From NCBI GenBank assembly GCA_028671895.1, contig CM053795.1, positions 9,383,501-9,447,500 of the forward strand: a stretch of DNA of 64,000 bases. Direction: 5' to 3'. Both the position numbers and the translations under genes were made by a program. The stretch is from Oenanthe sinensis (taxonomy: Eukaryota; Streptophyta; Magnoliopsida; Apiales; Apiaceae). The notes below the pieces were generated by a model. It saw only the letters and a program-made list of their open reading frames with translations. It did not search any database and was not told the DNA's origin. Of the stretch, positions 12,601-23,277 are shown one piece after another (position 1 is the first letter of the stretch; each line of letters starts with the position of its first letter).

Positions 12601-14824
12601 TGAAAATGAAATATTTGGGAAAACAAACACTACTAATGTGCAAAATGTCTTGGTATGTCCCCAGTGCAGCGATTATATATCATAACAAAAAAAAAATGCA
12701 TCTAATTTTATATTATGTATCAAGAATTAATCCCAGTGTACCACGCCATCTGCAAGGAAGCAAAATAACATACCTCGCCAGGTGTTTCCAGAAGCGGCTG
12801 CTTATCTGTTGAACCAAAAATTTGCTCGGTTTTAAGATTTTCCTGGTTGGCATACCTACAATGAACAGAATTTCTTTAACTCGCACCAACTTCAAAAAAA
12901 AAACTATTGAAACAATTCGCAGAAATTTTAACTAGTGCAGGGGATCGGGAGATATAAAAATAATTGTACTCCAGTCTGTGACCATAGAGAATGTACCTTC
13001 TTTCAAATACAACAAGAGTGGCCGGTGCATCGCATGTTAAAGAGTGTTCAAAATTTGGAGGCAGGTAAACATACGAGTCCACCTGTACTTCGAGAATTAA
13101 AACCATAAATAATACTTCAAATTAGATCATAGAACAACAAAACATGCACAATAGACAGCTTGAGATTCCATAAATAGTAACATCAGGCAAACAATCTCAA
13201 TCCAACGATAATATCATCACTAATGGGGGATACTTCTTTGTTCTGAACTAGATGGACCAAATATAATTTCATTTTGCTCAAAATCCAAGTTGGTGTTTGT
13301 ATGCAATATGTAATACTTAGATTTGCAGGTTGACCCAACACAAGATATGTTACTTTGCATACAGTATGCTTCGCATACTTTGCTGCTGCCCATTCCAATT
13401 AATAGTAAAAAAATTGCACCTTTTATTTAGACTCATCGCCTTATTCCAATCACATTAACAAAGGATAACAGTACGTAAAAGTGAAGCCAAAACATCGTTA
13501 ATCACATTAAGTGTCATTAAGATAACTACTGCATACTTGTCAAATTTATAACAGATCTTGCATCATTTGATTAGTAATGAATCTGCATTTTATTTTTTAG
13601 CATGCAATTTTACCATTTTCGGTAAGATTATTGCGTTGAAGTACAATTAACTCAACAACGCCTTTTGTCCCAAACTACTCAGCTGGTTGACTATGCCAAA
13701 GTTACAACCCTAAAATGAAGCATGCAGAAGTTCAACATAGAGGACCCTTACCATCATAGTCTGGCTGATGCTAGAAACATTAGTTAGTGTAACTTCACCC
13801 TGAATCACAAATACGAACCTAAACAAAACATAAGCCAGATAGTGTCAGAAAAGGCCAATAATACTAAGAAATTTTAATAGAAAAATAAAACTGAAAGCAT
13901 TCAACATGAGGATACTTAATAGAAGAACATCTATATGCACCTCTCGACATCATTTGGAGGGGAAGCTGATTTTGAATTTCCTGTTCAAGCAACACATAGT
14001 TATAACATTTGTGTTGCAATAATAAATCATGATTATAGAGTTATAGGTTCTAAACAAAAGTAGAATACTTTAACTGCTGAATAACAACTTGCACCAACTA
14101 CATGCAAGATCATAATAATCATAACAAAAGTTTCAAGTTCAAGATTCAAAAACACCTTGCATTTTTGCCAGGTACATGACAAAATGTGACCCCATGGTCG
14201 GGGTAATCAGATAAGCTCCAAGAGTATTACTCCTACCAAAAAAAAAAGCAAGTATAAATCAAATTTTGAAATTTGCATACAACCCAAAAATTCAAATTGC
14301 GGAAATAAATACACACCAGTCTGGTAAAGGGCTGAAAACATGACTTTCAGGGGTAATTAAAGCATGATCTCTTTTATACACACTGCGAGTATACCCAGGC
14401 AAATCTGCCAATATAAATACACAATACTTATAGTTCAATCAACAAGTTTCAATCATTACAACATCTTAACCAAGAACTGAACATTATCATAAAAAACCAT
14501 TAACAAGTTTCAATTTTTATTGAATAAACAAAGGGGGCATCAGTGAACTGACCTTGCAAGTGAGAAGGAGAGAGTGTGGGGTTTGTGACTTTGCTATATA
14601 TGGACTCAGTTTCCAAGATTAGGGGTGCAGAGCAAAACCCTTCTTGGGTCATAGCAGTTGTGAAGAGACCTGCATAAATTGAGAACATTCATGTCAAAAG
14701 ATAATACTATGAAAAGTTATTAAAGGAAGGAACAATAATCAAGGGAAATATATGAAAAAGATTTACATATGGTGATTGAGAAAAGAAAGAAAGGTTTAAG
14801 TGAGAATGCAGAAAAAAGCTTCAT
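9198..14824 (-). CDS. UGLYAH: (S)-ureidoglycine aminohydrolase, 13 exons, 301 aa
   Basis: Mn-dependent cupin enzyme that releases ammonia from (S)-ureidoglycine to give (S)-ureidoglycolate, in ER-localised ureide (purine) breakdown. Exons (minus strand): 14824-14767, 14669-14553, 14404-14317, 14232-14156, 13980-13941, 13818-13752, 13082-12997, 12855-12774, 12561-12505, 12180-12142, 11629-11559, 9404-9351, 9267-9198. They sum to 906 nt with every phase consistent. The protein starts MKLFSAFSLKPFFLF, a hydrophobic signal peptide ending near residue 30, then the family's EGFCSAP and NPTLSPSHLQ blocks. The second cupin holds EVHYNQHG and FVPQW. E238, H240, H244 and Q278 align at a constant offset of 3 with the Arabidopsis metal ligands E235, H237, H241 and Q275 (from memory). 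Arabidopsis protein is 298 aa. Intron 11 is 2.15 kb because of repeats. Confidence 0.96.
9583..9636. repeat. (AT)n microsatellite in UGLYAH intron 11
   Basis: About 27 uninterrupted AT units in the intron between exons 11 and 12. Likely highly polymorphic between individuals; no function is implied. Confidence 0.9.
9640..10083. other. Unclassified intron 11 sequence, probably repeat-derived
   Basis: This 440-bp part of UGLYAH intron 11 has higher GC and no coding match. It contains ATTAATATTAATT-type inverted motifs and the phrase GGGCCTC repeated twice (near 9934 and 10010). It has the look of a non-coding LTR relic, but no terminal TG/CA pair or target duplication could be fixed. Confidence 0.3.
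10763..10815 (+). repeat. Tandem repeat with TTTTCTAGAAATTCTGGTG unit
   Basis: Two copies of a unit GGTGATTTTCTAGAAATTCT separated by a few bases, within the TIR element of UGLYAH intron 11. The TTCTAGAA core is palindromic. Confidence 0.75.
11240..11315 (+). repeat. Tandem GGAGGTCGCGGGAAAT repeats
   Basis: Two near-identical GGAGGTCGCGGGAAATGGAG units and one diverged one at the G-rich right side of the TIR element. They look like local slippage duplications. Confidence 0.7.
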
Positions 14825-16450
14825 TTTTTTGAAGCTTTTTTTCCCCCTTCCTTCCTGTTTCTAATATGAGTTGAGTTCAGTAGTGTCTTTCACTGAAATT
14901 TTTTGAGCTTTGGCCTTTGTCTCACCAGTTTCTGAGTAAACAGCCCCCTCAACTTCCTTCTTTGTATCGATTTGTTTTTGTAGTTTTGTGGGAGCGACTG
15001 GTGGGAGTCACTTTGTCACCATGTGGCCGAGTGACTAATGTAGTCGTGTAAAGCAATAAAAAACACTTTTTTCCCCATGTATTTAAATATTAAATTACAT
15101 AGAATCTCCATAAATAAATAATTTCGTTAAATAAATAATTTTTTCCGATCCAAAATACGGAGTAATAAAGACAGCGTATTTTTATTTCTATTAATCAATA
15201 TAATTTTTAGGTCCTGAGTATATTCAGGATTTAATTATATGTGCGATGGTATATTGAGAAATATATTAAATATAAATATTATATTATATTTTTTAAATAA
15301 AAACATTAAAATAGTAGGTTGTCGAGCGGTTTTTGAGACGAGTCAATAACTGGATTATAAATATTTTTACTTAAAATATTCATTTAAATAAAATAGTAAT
15401 TTTATTCACTTTAAATACAAGTAAAAGTAAATTAAATAAAAATATTTGTATGCAAGATGTTAAAAAATTATTATTATGAAATTAAAAATAATTTTGAATT
15501 ATATAAACTAAATATTAAAATAAAAATAATAAAATATTATATAAAATTTGTGTATAACACGAAATGATGAATTAAATATAAGATAATATATACGGATGGG
15601 ATCAAATACAAATTTTTTAAAGACATAAATTTATAAACCTTTTCTTGCGTGTTAATCCTTAGTTATATTAAATTTCCGTATTGAAAATAAATTATTAAAC
15701 AATAAATACTTAATTATATAAGATTATTCGATTAAACATTATTATAATATTAATATGGATCTGATTATTATTTCAATTAATTTTTTTATTAATTCATAAT
15801 TTTATAATTAATTCTGAATCGATACATTCAATGATTAATTTTAATTTACCAAGTTTAGAACGTTGTTAAAATATAATATGTGCAAAATAATCTTAATTCA
15901 TTTTTAAGCTGTTGAGATAGAAAATAGAATTGAATTGAAAATTAATTTTTTTCCCTTAAATTTTTTGTTTTTTTAACTTCAATCCGTTTCAAATTGTTGT
16001 TCAAAATTATTGTATCATTAAAAAAATCGTTGTTGATAAAAGTAGCGTTGAAAAATTCATATAATTATTTAGTAAAATTTTAGTAATAGGTTTTTTTTTA
16101 AATATAATATAAAAAATAATGGTTTATGAAGGTTTGATATTAAAATTTTTAATTAATTTTTGCAGAAATTGAAAAGCAACTTTTTTTAAAGTATAAAAAC
16201 ATGCTTTTTCAAATAATAACTTTTGAATTAAAAACATTTTTTTTACAATTTCTCATTAATATATTTTTTATTTAATGTAATAAGAGTAATATAATCTTTA
16301 TTTTGACACGTACATAAAAAAATTCCAAAAATATTGAAGATTAAATTATGTGTTTCTATGATGAACTTCTAAAAGAAACCTTTTCGAATTTATTTTACAT
16401 TCTTAAGAAAATAGAAAGAAAACTCGAATATACATATCGATATAATATTA
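14825..16450. other. UGLYAH upstream region and AT-rich spacer
   Basis: The first 200 bp include a CT-rich tract (14836-14860) just upstream of the UGLYAH start and presumably hold its 5' UTR and promoter. Beyond 15050 the DNA is extremely AT-rich, with many short open frames and stop codons in all frames. I see no gene and no clear element ends. Confidence 0.55.
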
Positions 16451-16633
16451 GAGTTAAATCTCGATAAATGAATATGTCTAGAATCTCAAAATTACATTCA
16501 TTAATCAAGATTATTCATTTATTAAGGTCAAAAACATATTGTCTCAATTATATTGGGACCAGAAAAAATTAATTTATTCAACAAGATTATTTGTTTTGTC
16601 AAATATTCATTTATCGAGATTCTACTGTAACTC
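16451..16633. mobile_element. Small TIR element (MITE), about 183 bp
   Basis: The left end is GAGTTAAATCTCGATAAATG and the right end is the inverse CATTTATCGAGATTCTACTG then TAACTC. Paired arms TCTCGATAAATGAATA / TATTCATTTATCGAGA are perfect over 16 bases. The interior also contains inverted TTCATTAATC / GATTATTCATT pieces, so the whole unit can fold back. No coding capacity. Target duplication was not resolved. Confidence 0.7.
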
Positions 16634-16714
16634 AAGCAGGAGATACCAAATTATTATATAAATATTTTTTTATCAAATTTAAAATACATACATGTGATAA
16701 ATTAAAAATATATA

Positions 16715-17640
16715 TCTATATTTATATTTATATATATAATAAAGGAGAATCCCCGAACGCTTGCTCGAAACTATTTTTCTAATTTTTTTAGAATTTATAT
16801 ATTAAAAATTTATACAATTTTTTATTTGTCTTGCCTTCTAATAAGAGTCTAATTACTACTTGCCTTCTAATTGAAAGTCTTATAAGGAAATATTAAACTT
16901 ACTCTAATTAAAAGTCTAATAAAATTAATATTTACCTTTCAATTACGATTTAAATTATTACTTACCTCAATTATATGGAATTAATTCTATAATTTAGAAA
17001 AAAAATATTAAACAAATAATTATAAAATGACTTTATCTAAAGTAACTTAAAAACATACATTGTAAATATTAAAATATTCAAATTATAAGTCGTATAAAAA
17101 TAATTGTATGTGAGATCTAAAGAAGAAAAGATAGAGGGACTTATTGGCGAAAATTGTGTTTCACGAGAGAATGGTTCTTTAAGGAGAAACTTTTTAATCG
17201 TTAAAATTAGAGATTTCTCAAGTGCTTTCAAAGCGCTCGAAATTATTTTTCTAATTTTTTAGAATTTATGTATTTAAAATTTATATAAATTTATATTTGT
17301 CTTTTAATAAGAGTATAATTACTATTTATCTTATAATTAGGTGTTTTATAAAAAAATATTAACTTATTTTCCGATTACGATTTAAAGAAGAAATGATAAA
17401 ACCTCAAAAATATTTTTCTAATTTTATAGAATTTATTTAGTAAAAAAATTATATAAATTATTATTTGTGTTCTAATAAGAATCTAATTAGCACTTACTTT
17501 TTAATTATTATTTTCATTTTAATCTGGAGTCTAATCAGTAAATATTAACTTATTCTATTTGTAATTCTTATAAAAGTAATTTAGCAAAAAAATCTTATAA
17601 AATTAAAATATATTAAATATAAGTTAACTTATTCTGTAAC
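16715..17640 (+). repeat. Three degenerate AT-rich repeats, possible Helitron 5' end
   Basis: The phrase ATTTTTCTAATTTT-TAGAATTTAT followed by TTATTTGTCTT-CTAATAAGAGTCTAATTA occurs near 16770, 17245 and 17410, each with similar downstream sequence. The array begins after an A with TCTATATTTATATTTATATA and AATAAAGGAGAATCCCCG, which resembles Helitron 5' termini. No 3' hairpin plus CTRR end could be found, so the Helitron label is tentative; the repetition itself is visible. Confidence 0.45.
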
Positions 17641-17817
17641 AAAAATAATTTTAATAAAATTATATATAAAAAATTAATGACCAAATGAGAGAGCGGCTCA
17701 ATATAGAGTAACATGTTAATAATTTTTATAAATGATAAAATTTATTTAATATGTTATCGATATAAAATCTATTTGAGATTTAAATAAATAATGATAAAAC
17801 GGCTCATTATCTAGAAA

Positions 17818-17955
17818 AATGTTTAAGAACAAAACGAGTCAATAGGAAAGAGCGTGTTAAATGTTAGAATTTAAGTCATGTTATGATTTTTAAAAATTAA
17901 GCTCACATTTGAATTTTGTGAAAAACTAAAAATGATTAATACATAATATACATCG
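17818..17955 (+). repeat. Left copy of a direct repeat flanking the copia element
   Basis: About 135 bp that matches 22698-22840 in the same orientation. Shared blocks include ATGTTTAAGAACAAAAC, AAAGAGCGTGTTAAATGTTA and TCATGTTATGAT. It lies immediately beside the ATCGAT-rich edge of the copia relic. See the matching right copy. Confidence 0.8.
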
Positions 17956-18105
17956 ATCTCTTATCCATCGATTGTTCTTATATCCATTGATTGTTTTGAT
18001 GTATTTATCCGTTGATAATGATTCATTGATTTGACTTTTATTGACTTTCATTCATCGACCAACATTCATATCCATTGACTGCTTTATCTGTTGATCACTT
18101 CATTT
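17950..18105. repeat. Cluster of TCCATCGAT / TCCATTGAT motifs
   Basis: Eight or so degenerate copies of a palindromic core ATCCATCGATGGAT (for example TCCATCGATTG, TCCATTGATTG, TCCGTTGATAATG, TCATCGACC, TCCATTGACTG). The same motif recurs at 18880-19015 and 20820-21110 inside the copia relic. Confidence 0.7.
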
Positions 18106-18170
18106 ATAAGAATTCTGATTTAAAATATTTACACTTTATCAGCCATTCTGTATTGTGATACAATCTTTTT

Positions 18171-20544
18171 CTAAGCATCAGCCAAGGTAACATCATCATC
18201 TCTCATGATTGGCTCTAATGTGTCATCATCCTCATTAAACTCAAAGTCTTTAGGATTCATGTAAGAAACATCATCATACATCCTTGCTAAGTTCTCATTC
18301 TCACTCTTGAATTCTTCTTCTGTTTGGACCAAACCCAATATCTTCTCAGCCTCTTGATTAATGGATGCTGCCAATTTCTGATAGTAAGGATCTTCATGTT
18401 GAAATGTATCAGCATCCAAATTAACATCAATTTCATCTTCCTCCACCATGTGGGCATCTGCAACTCCTACAAGAACTCCTTTCTCTCCATCTCCCCCTAA
18501 CTCCAACCCCAATTCCTGGGTGAGTTCTGCTGCAAATTGCTCAGTTCAGAAGTTGAAGTTTCATGGATTGGTGAAATTGATTTCTCTCTATTCTTTTCTC
18601 TCACTCTCTTCTATCTTTTCTTGCATAAGGATCTCATCCTGGATTCTCACATCTCCCTCACAAGGCTCACATATTACATAACCTACTAAGGTGGAACACT
18701 CTTTTCTCACACCCTTTCCTTTTGCCACCTTAGAAGAAATTGAGGGTCTCTCATTCACACACTCTCCTTTTTCCAGAATATATCAATCATGCCTCTCGCA
18801 CACCTCACCCACTTCACTCAATTCTAAAAGGGTTTGTGCAATTTCAATAGCATTGTCATCAATGGGTAAAGTGGTATCAATCGATGGATGAGAATTATCC
18901 ATTGACTGGTGCACATCAGTTGATTTAAGTTCATCGATGGATGTGCGGATATCCATCGATGAATGAGTAGAAGTTTATGGATGTTGGATATTATTAGTTG
19001 ATTAAGAAATATTCATTGACTTAAGAGAATTTTTATTTTTATCCTACTCAACTAAGGTGTTACCCTTATGTGGTGAGAGTGTTGGCTCCACCTTGAGTTG
19101 TAAAGAGGGTGAATTTGAAACATTAATGTTATTTATCATCAAAGTTTCTGAAGAAATAGATTTTGAAGGAGATTGAAGAGAAGAAATATATAATGAATGG
19201 GGTTGTATCTTAGCATTTGCCTGAGACACATCAAGAGAAGAAACCGAAGGCTCCACCAAATTTTCATTTGGCTTTGCAATGGTGTGTGCCCCTTGTGCAT
19301 CTACATCACTCTTCTTTATTCTTTTTGAACTACCCTGTGTCCCTTGTTCTCAACAGATGGTCCTGGTTAAGACCTTTTTTCAATAACTACACCTTGTTGA
19401 GAAGATGCAGCTAGGGATGTGCTTAAATCCTTTATCACAGTCTCAATATTTTGAGAGATTGAAATATAGGTTGGCTGTACATTCTCACCCTTACCATCCT
19501 TATTCTTCTAGTTTTCTTGATGTTGGACAGTTCCCTCACCCTCAACAACCACATTAACACTCCCCTCAATGGTTTTTCTTTTTCTTAGTTTTACAACAAC
19601 AGTTTGTTGAGAAACTATTGAGATGGTTTTCTTATATTTGGATTTAGAAGGTTTTGCAACTTGGGCAGGAGGGATGGGGGCATTTCCAACGCCCTCCATT
19701 GTTGCAGAAGGCAAAGAAAGAGGTATTTCTACCTCGAGAAAAGAGAAGTTGTGAGTTTTGAGAAATACCTTTACAAAAGAAGGATAGGTGATGCACAACT
19801 TAGGGTGTAAGTTGATTCTCACTAAGTCCTTGAAGACCCTTTTATTCTGAGTCCATGACTCTATTGTCTCCATGGTATCTGTAATCTCAAAATCTCCAAT
19901 TGCATAATGAATAAACAGCATAATGAATCTAGCAAAGTAAATATTATTTTTTCTAGATACTTTATTTCCTAATTTAGCAATTAACTCATTTAGGAGCAGG
20001 GTGATAAGACCAAAGTACTTATCAAATAGGATATTATAAGCAATTTATTGCATACTAGTAGTAATAACATCAAAATTGCTTATTTTTCTAGAAAATGCCT
20101 TGATAATAGCATCAAAGAAATATCTCCATTCTTTTCTTAAATTCTTTCTAAGTATCTCTCATAAATTAGCTTCAGAATCAGCATAACTAACAACAATTAA
20201 CATATTCCTAATTTTCTCATCTTTAGGCCTGGCATCATAGTTATTAGCAGGAATATTAAGACATTCAGAAACAACTACACTAGTTAAAGTATATTGTTTA
20301 CCTCTACAGGTATAAGAAATTTCCTTACCATCCTCTGAGACTTCTGTAGACTTCCAAAACTCTTCTGCAAGTTCACAAATGATTGTTGGTGCTTCACTTA
20401 ATACTTTGAAATCTTGCATTCACTTAGAAACTTCATCAATGGATGAAAATCTGCAGGAGCATCTTCAATAGTCATACACGTAATGAAGTTGTTTTGCTCA
20501 TAGATGAAATTTGTAGATGATGAAATCTTCTTTTATGGTGTCAT
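18171..20544 (-). pseudogene. Extra ORF downstream of copia RNase H (decayed)
   Basis: Minus-strand fragments in successive frames: start near 20544 with TNFIYEQNNFIT, then LSEAPTIICELAEEFWKS (20400-20340), IRNMLIVVSYADSEANL (to 20159), MLFIHYAIGDFEITDTMETI (19921-19862), a lysine-rich stretch (to 19508), and an acidic tail with DPYYQKLAASINQEAEKILG (18390-18330) ending at 18171. A stop at codon 4 and several frameshifts inactivate it. This kind of protein occurs repeatedly in plant retrotransposons, to my recollection as a 'putative plant transposon protein'; its biochemical role is unknown to me. Its position 3' of pol parallels the env-like ORF of Sireviruses, but I see no signal peptide or membrane segment. 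Confidence 0.6.
18880..19015. repeat. Second cluster of ATCGAT-centred motifs
   Basis: Copies such as ATCGATGGATGAG, TTCATCGATGGATG, ATCCATCGATGAATGAG and TCCATTGACTGG occur within 130 bp inside the extra ORF region of the copia relic. Confidence 0.65.
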
Positions 20545-20819
20545 TGTTGTTCTTAGAGAAGATTGAAAGAAGAAGCAAGAAAGAAACTGAGTCAATCACC
20601 TTAGGGTTTTTAGAGAGCAAAAAACAAAAAATAGTTGTTGAGCAAAAATAGCAAGTGAGATAAAATGAGAAATGAAACTGCTATTTATATTTTACAAGAA
20701 TAAAATGACTTAAAAAATAAGTCACTACAATTATTTTTACTTAGAGAAGAAAAGAAATGATCGTTTGAAAATAAGATAGATAGATATACTCTAAATAGCA
20801 ATCGATTTTATACATACAA

Positions 20820-21115
20820 ATGTATATGTATTTGTCGATGGATAAAATAGAGTATTAACAGCTAAATGAAGGAGTAGTCAATGGATGTTCAGAAATGAAT
20901 GAAATTATATTACCATCGATGAGTAATCACATCCATTGATACTAAATAATTTATTAATCGATAAATAATTACTAAGGTAATTATCTGTCGACAGATAAAT
21001 ATTCATCGATAGGTATATATATTATCAGTTGATAAAAATATATTCATTGATGGCTGAAAAATATCCATTGATAACTAATATACTTATCAATTGATCACTT
21101 GAATTCAACAGATAA
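20820..21115. repeat. Third cluster of ATCGAT-centred motifs
   Basis: Between the RNase H end and the extra ORF start: GTCGATGGATAA, GTCAATGGATG, CCATCGATGAG, TCCATTGATAC, CTGTCGACAGATAA, TTCATCGATAGG, TCAGTTGATAA, TTCATTGATGG, TCCATTGATAAC. They fill the interval where the transcript leader of the extra ORF would lie. Confidence 0.7.
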
Positions 21116-21162
21116 ATATAAATAATGGCTGCATAAAACTAAATATAACTTGATAGACATTC

Positions 21163-21549
21163 TCATAATTTTAAAGTAAAATTGAGCATACATAACTCAC
21201 AAACTAATCTATTAAAAGTAGATTCATCTAGAGGTTTGGTAAAAATTTCTGCAGGTTACTATTCACTAGGGACAAAATGTAATTCAACTGTACCATTCAT
21301 TACATGTTCCCTAATGAAATGATACTTTATGTCAATGTGTTTGGTTCTGGAATGCTGCACATGATTCTCAGTTATAGCAATGACACTTGTATTATCACAG
21401 AAGATATGAATCTTATTCATGTTGAACTCATAGTTAAATAATTGATTCATCATCCATAATATTTGTGCACAGCAACTTCTAGCAGCAATGTATTCAGCTT
21501 CTGCAGTTGAAGTTGACACTGAGTGTTGCTTCTTGCTAAACCATAACAC
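21163..21549 (-). pseudogene. Copia RNase H domain remnant
   Basis: On the minus strand the frame reads SKKQHSVSTSTAEAEYIAA, then IHIFCDNTSVIAITENHVQH and RTKHIDIKYHFIREHV, the hallmark copia RNase H blocks including the D in CDNTS. After LHFVPSE two adjacent stops replace the expected D-Q, then PAEIFTKPLDESTFNRL continues in the same frame to a TGA at 21163. The domain is complete in outline but inactivated. Confidence 0.9.
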
Positions 21550-21689
21550 AAATTTATTTCCTAGAAATTTACAGGTGTCACTACTGGATCAATACTAGTA
21601 GATGCAAAATAAAAAAGATCTCTCAGGATAAACGCAAGTGGTTCCGCCGAACAAAACGCTCATTATATAGATATTTGAAAAACTTTCTT

Positions 21690-22145
21690 GTACCTCAAGA
21701 ACTTGGGATTGGTATCCTCAACAACATATACTCTTCCATATAGTTTTAGCTCATTCAAAAGTTTTTAAAACCTATTGTATATGTCATTAATTGCTTCACC
21801 ACTCTTAAAGTGAAATGCCTCATATTTCTGAATCAAGAGTTGCATCTTGTTCTTCATTACTTGCTCAGTGCCTTCACATAGAGTTTGAAGAGTATCTCAG
21901 ACTTCTTTAGAGGTTGTGTAGTTGATAACATTGTCAAACATATCTCTGTCAAGACCATTGAACAGAATGTTCATAGCCTTTTTGTCTTTTTGCACTTCTT
22001 TTTCATCTTCATCTGTGTATTCAGTCACAGGCTTTTTCCTTGTACCATCTGCATTCACACTTGTAACTATTTTCATAGGTACATGTGGACATTTTTCTAT
22101 GCAATGAACATAAAAGGGGTCAATGGATAGCAGATGCAAGTGCAT
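21690..22145 (-). pseudogene. Copia gag (UBN2-type) remnant
   Basis: Minus-strand reading gives AMNILFNGLDRDMFDNVINY and, after one break, EQVMKNKMQLLIQKYEAFHF with SGEAINDIYNRF, matching the gag polyprotein region of plant copia elements. Stops interrupt it after NRF and again near 21690. The expected zinc knuckle and protease are absent because of the internal deletion. Confidence 0.82.
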
Positions 22146-22261
22146 TTTTACTTTTCAAGGAAAGTACTCTTCTTTTTCAAGAACTGGAATCTTCACTCAT
22201 TTGTCTTTGTGACTCATTGTTGATGTACTTAGATATTAACTTTCTGTATGTTGAAAGTTAG

Positions 22262-22273
22262 GCTCTGATACCA
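22262..22273 (-). promoter_or_regulatory. Retroelement primer binding site (initiator tRNA-Met)
   Basis: The minus strand reads TGGTATCAGAGC, complementary to the 3' end of plant initiator tRNA-Met, the usual primer of copia minus-strand synthesis. It sits about 120 bp upstream of the gag frame and next to the presumed 5' LTR. Confidence 0.85.
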
Positions 22274-22289
22274 ATTATTATTTCCCTTA

Positions 22290-22694
22290 GTACAAGTTTG
22301 TAGAAGGGGGGTTGAATATAAACTTAAGAATTTTATCAAATTCTTGTGGATTAATAAGTTTGTATACAAAAGCGTTTGAGTGTTTGAAATATTGAAACTG
22401 AGAAAGGGAACGAAAAGAAATTAAACTAAATACTTGAAAACAAATCTTAAAAATTACTAGTGGATTGGTTTTCCACTAGTGAATATTTTACTTTCAGATA
22501 ACATTGGTCTTAAAATCAAGTTGCTTACAAAATGTAAATTGAACAAAGAAAAGCACTACAAATATTTTCTATTTCTTACTATGCTTTTCTAGAGTTCTTG
22601 TTTTTCAACTTCTACATTTTGCTACAATGAACTGTTAACCTATATATAGTAGTACATTTTCTACTTCTATTTTCCATCAAATGATAAATGTACA
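22290..22694 (-). repeat. Candidate 5' LTR of the copia relic
   Basis: The interval between the primer binding site and the flanking direct repeat. On the minus strand it can begin TGTACATTTATCATTTG (22694) and end near CCCCCCTTCTACA (about 22295). CTATATATAG at 22640-22650 would serve as a TATA-like box. The 3' partner was not found, so the limits are provisional. Confidence 0.5.
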
Positions 22695-22697
22695 AAA

Positions 22698-22840
22698 TAA
22701 TGTTTAAGAACAAAACAATAGAATAGAAAAGAGCGTGTTAAATGTTAGAATTTACCAATCATGTTATGATAAAAAAAAATAAGCCACATTTCAATTTTGA
22801 GAAAAACTGATAATGATTAAAACGTAATATCATTTAAGAT
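22698..22840 (+). repeat. Right copy of the direct repeat flanking the copia element
   Basis: Matches 17818-17955 in the same orientation with small insertions and substitutions. At about 135 bp it is far too long to be a 5-bp target duplication. Confidence 0.8.
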
Positions 22841-23277
22841 GATTTCTTATACAAACTATAAAGACTATAAGATAAAATTTTAAGTTAGGATATAAATTAT
22901 ATTGAAAAGTTAAGTTATATATGATTTTATTTATTCTATCGCAGTGATAATAGAAGAATATTTAATTTTTATCTCACTTTACCTCCATAATATTAATATA
23001 TTTCTTAAACACACATATATAAAATACTAAATTATTCATTTATTTATTAATTAAATTAAATAATTTATATAGTATTGTAATTATTTATTTAATATTTTTT
23101 TAAAATTATAAAATCAATTTCTTATAATTTTAATTTTAACAAATTTATAAAAATATTATAAAACCGCTACTTTGACCCGAACCGATCCTCAAAACCCAAG
23201 CTGCACCGTTCTTGATTTGTTCAACACAGAGACACAGACACAGACACAGCTCACACCCACATAAATCTCTTTCAGCT
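22841..23277. other. CLPR4 upstream region
   Basis: AT-rich DNA up to about 23150, then a GC-richer leader with CACAGACA repeats just before the CLPR4 start codon (23210-23270). It probably contains the promoter and 5' UTR. No TATA box can be assigned with confidence because of the AT richness. Confidence 0.45.

Larger units (their letters stand above)
17950..22694 (-). mobile_element. Decayed, internally deleted Ty1/copia retrotransposon with an extra 3' ORF
   Basis: In minus-strand order: candidate 5' LTR (about 22694-22290), tRNA-Met primer binding site (22273-22262), gag remnant (22145 to about 21690), RNase H remnant (21549-21163), a stretch rich in ATCGAT-centred motifs (21110-20820), then an extra ORF remnant (20544-18171) and more such motifs (18105-17950). 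Protease, integrase and most reverse transcriptase are missing between gag and RNase H, which are only about 150 bp apart around 21660-21550. Every coding part has stops or frameshifts. A matching 3' LTR could not be identified. Confidence 0.8.
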
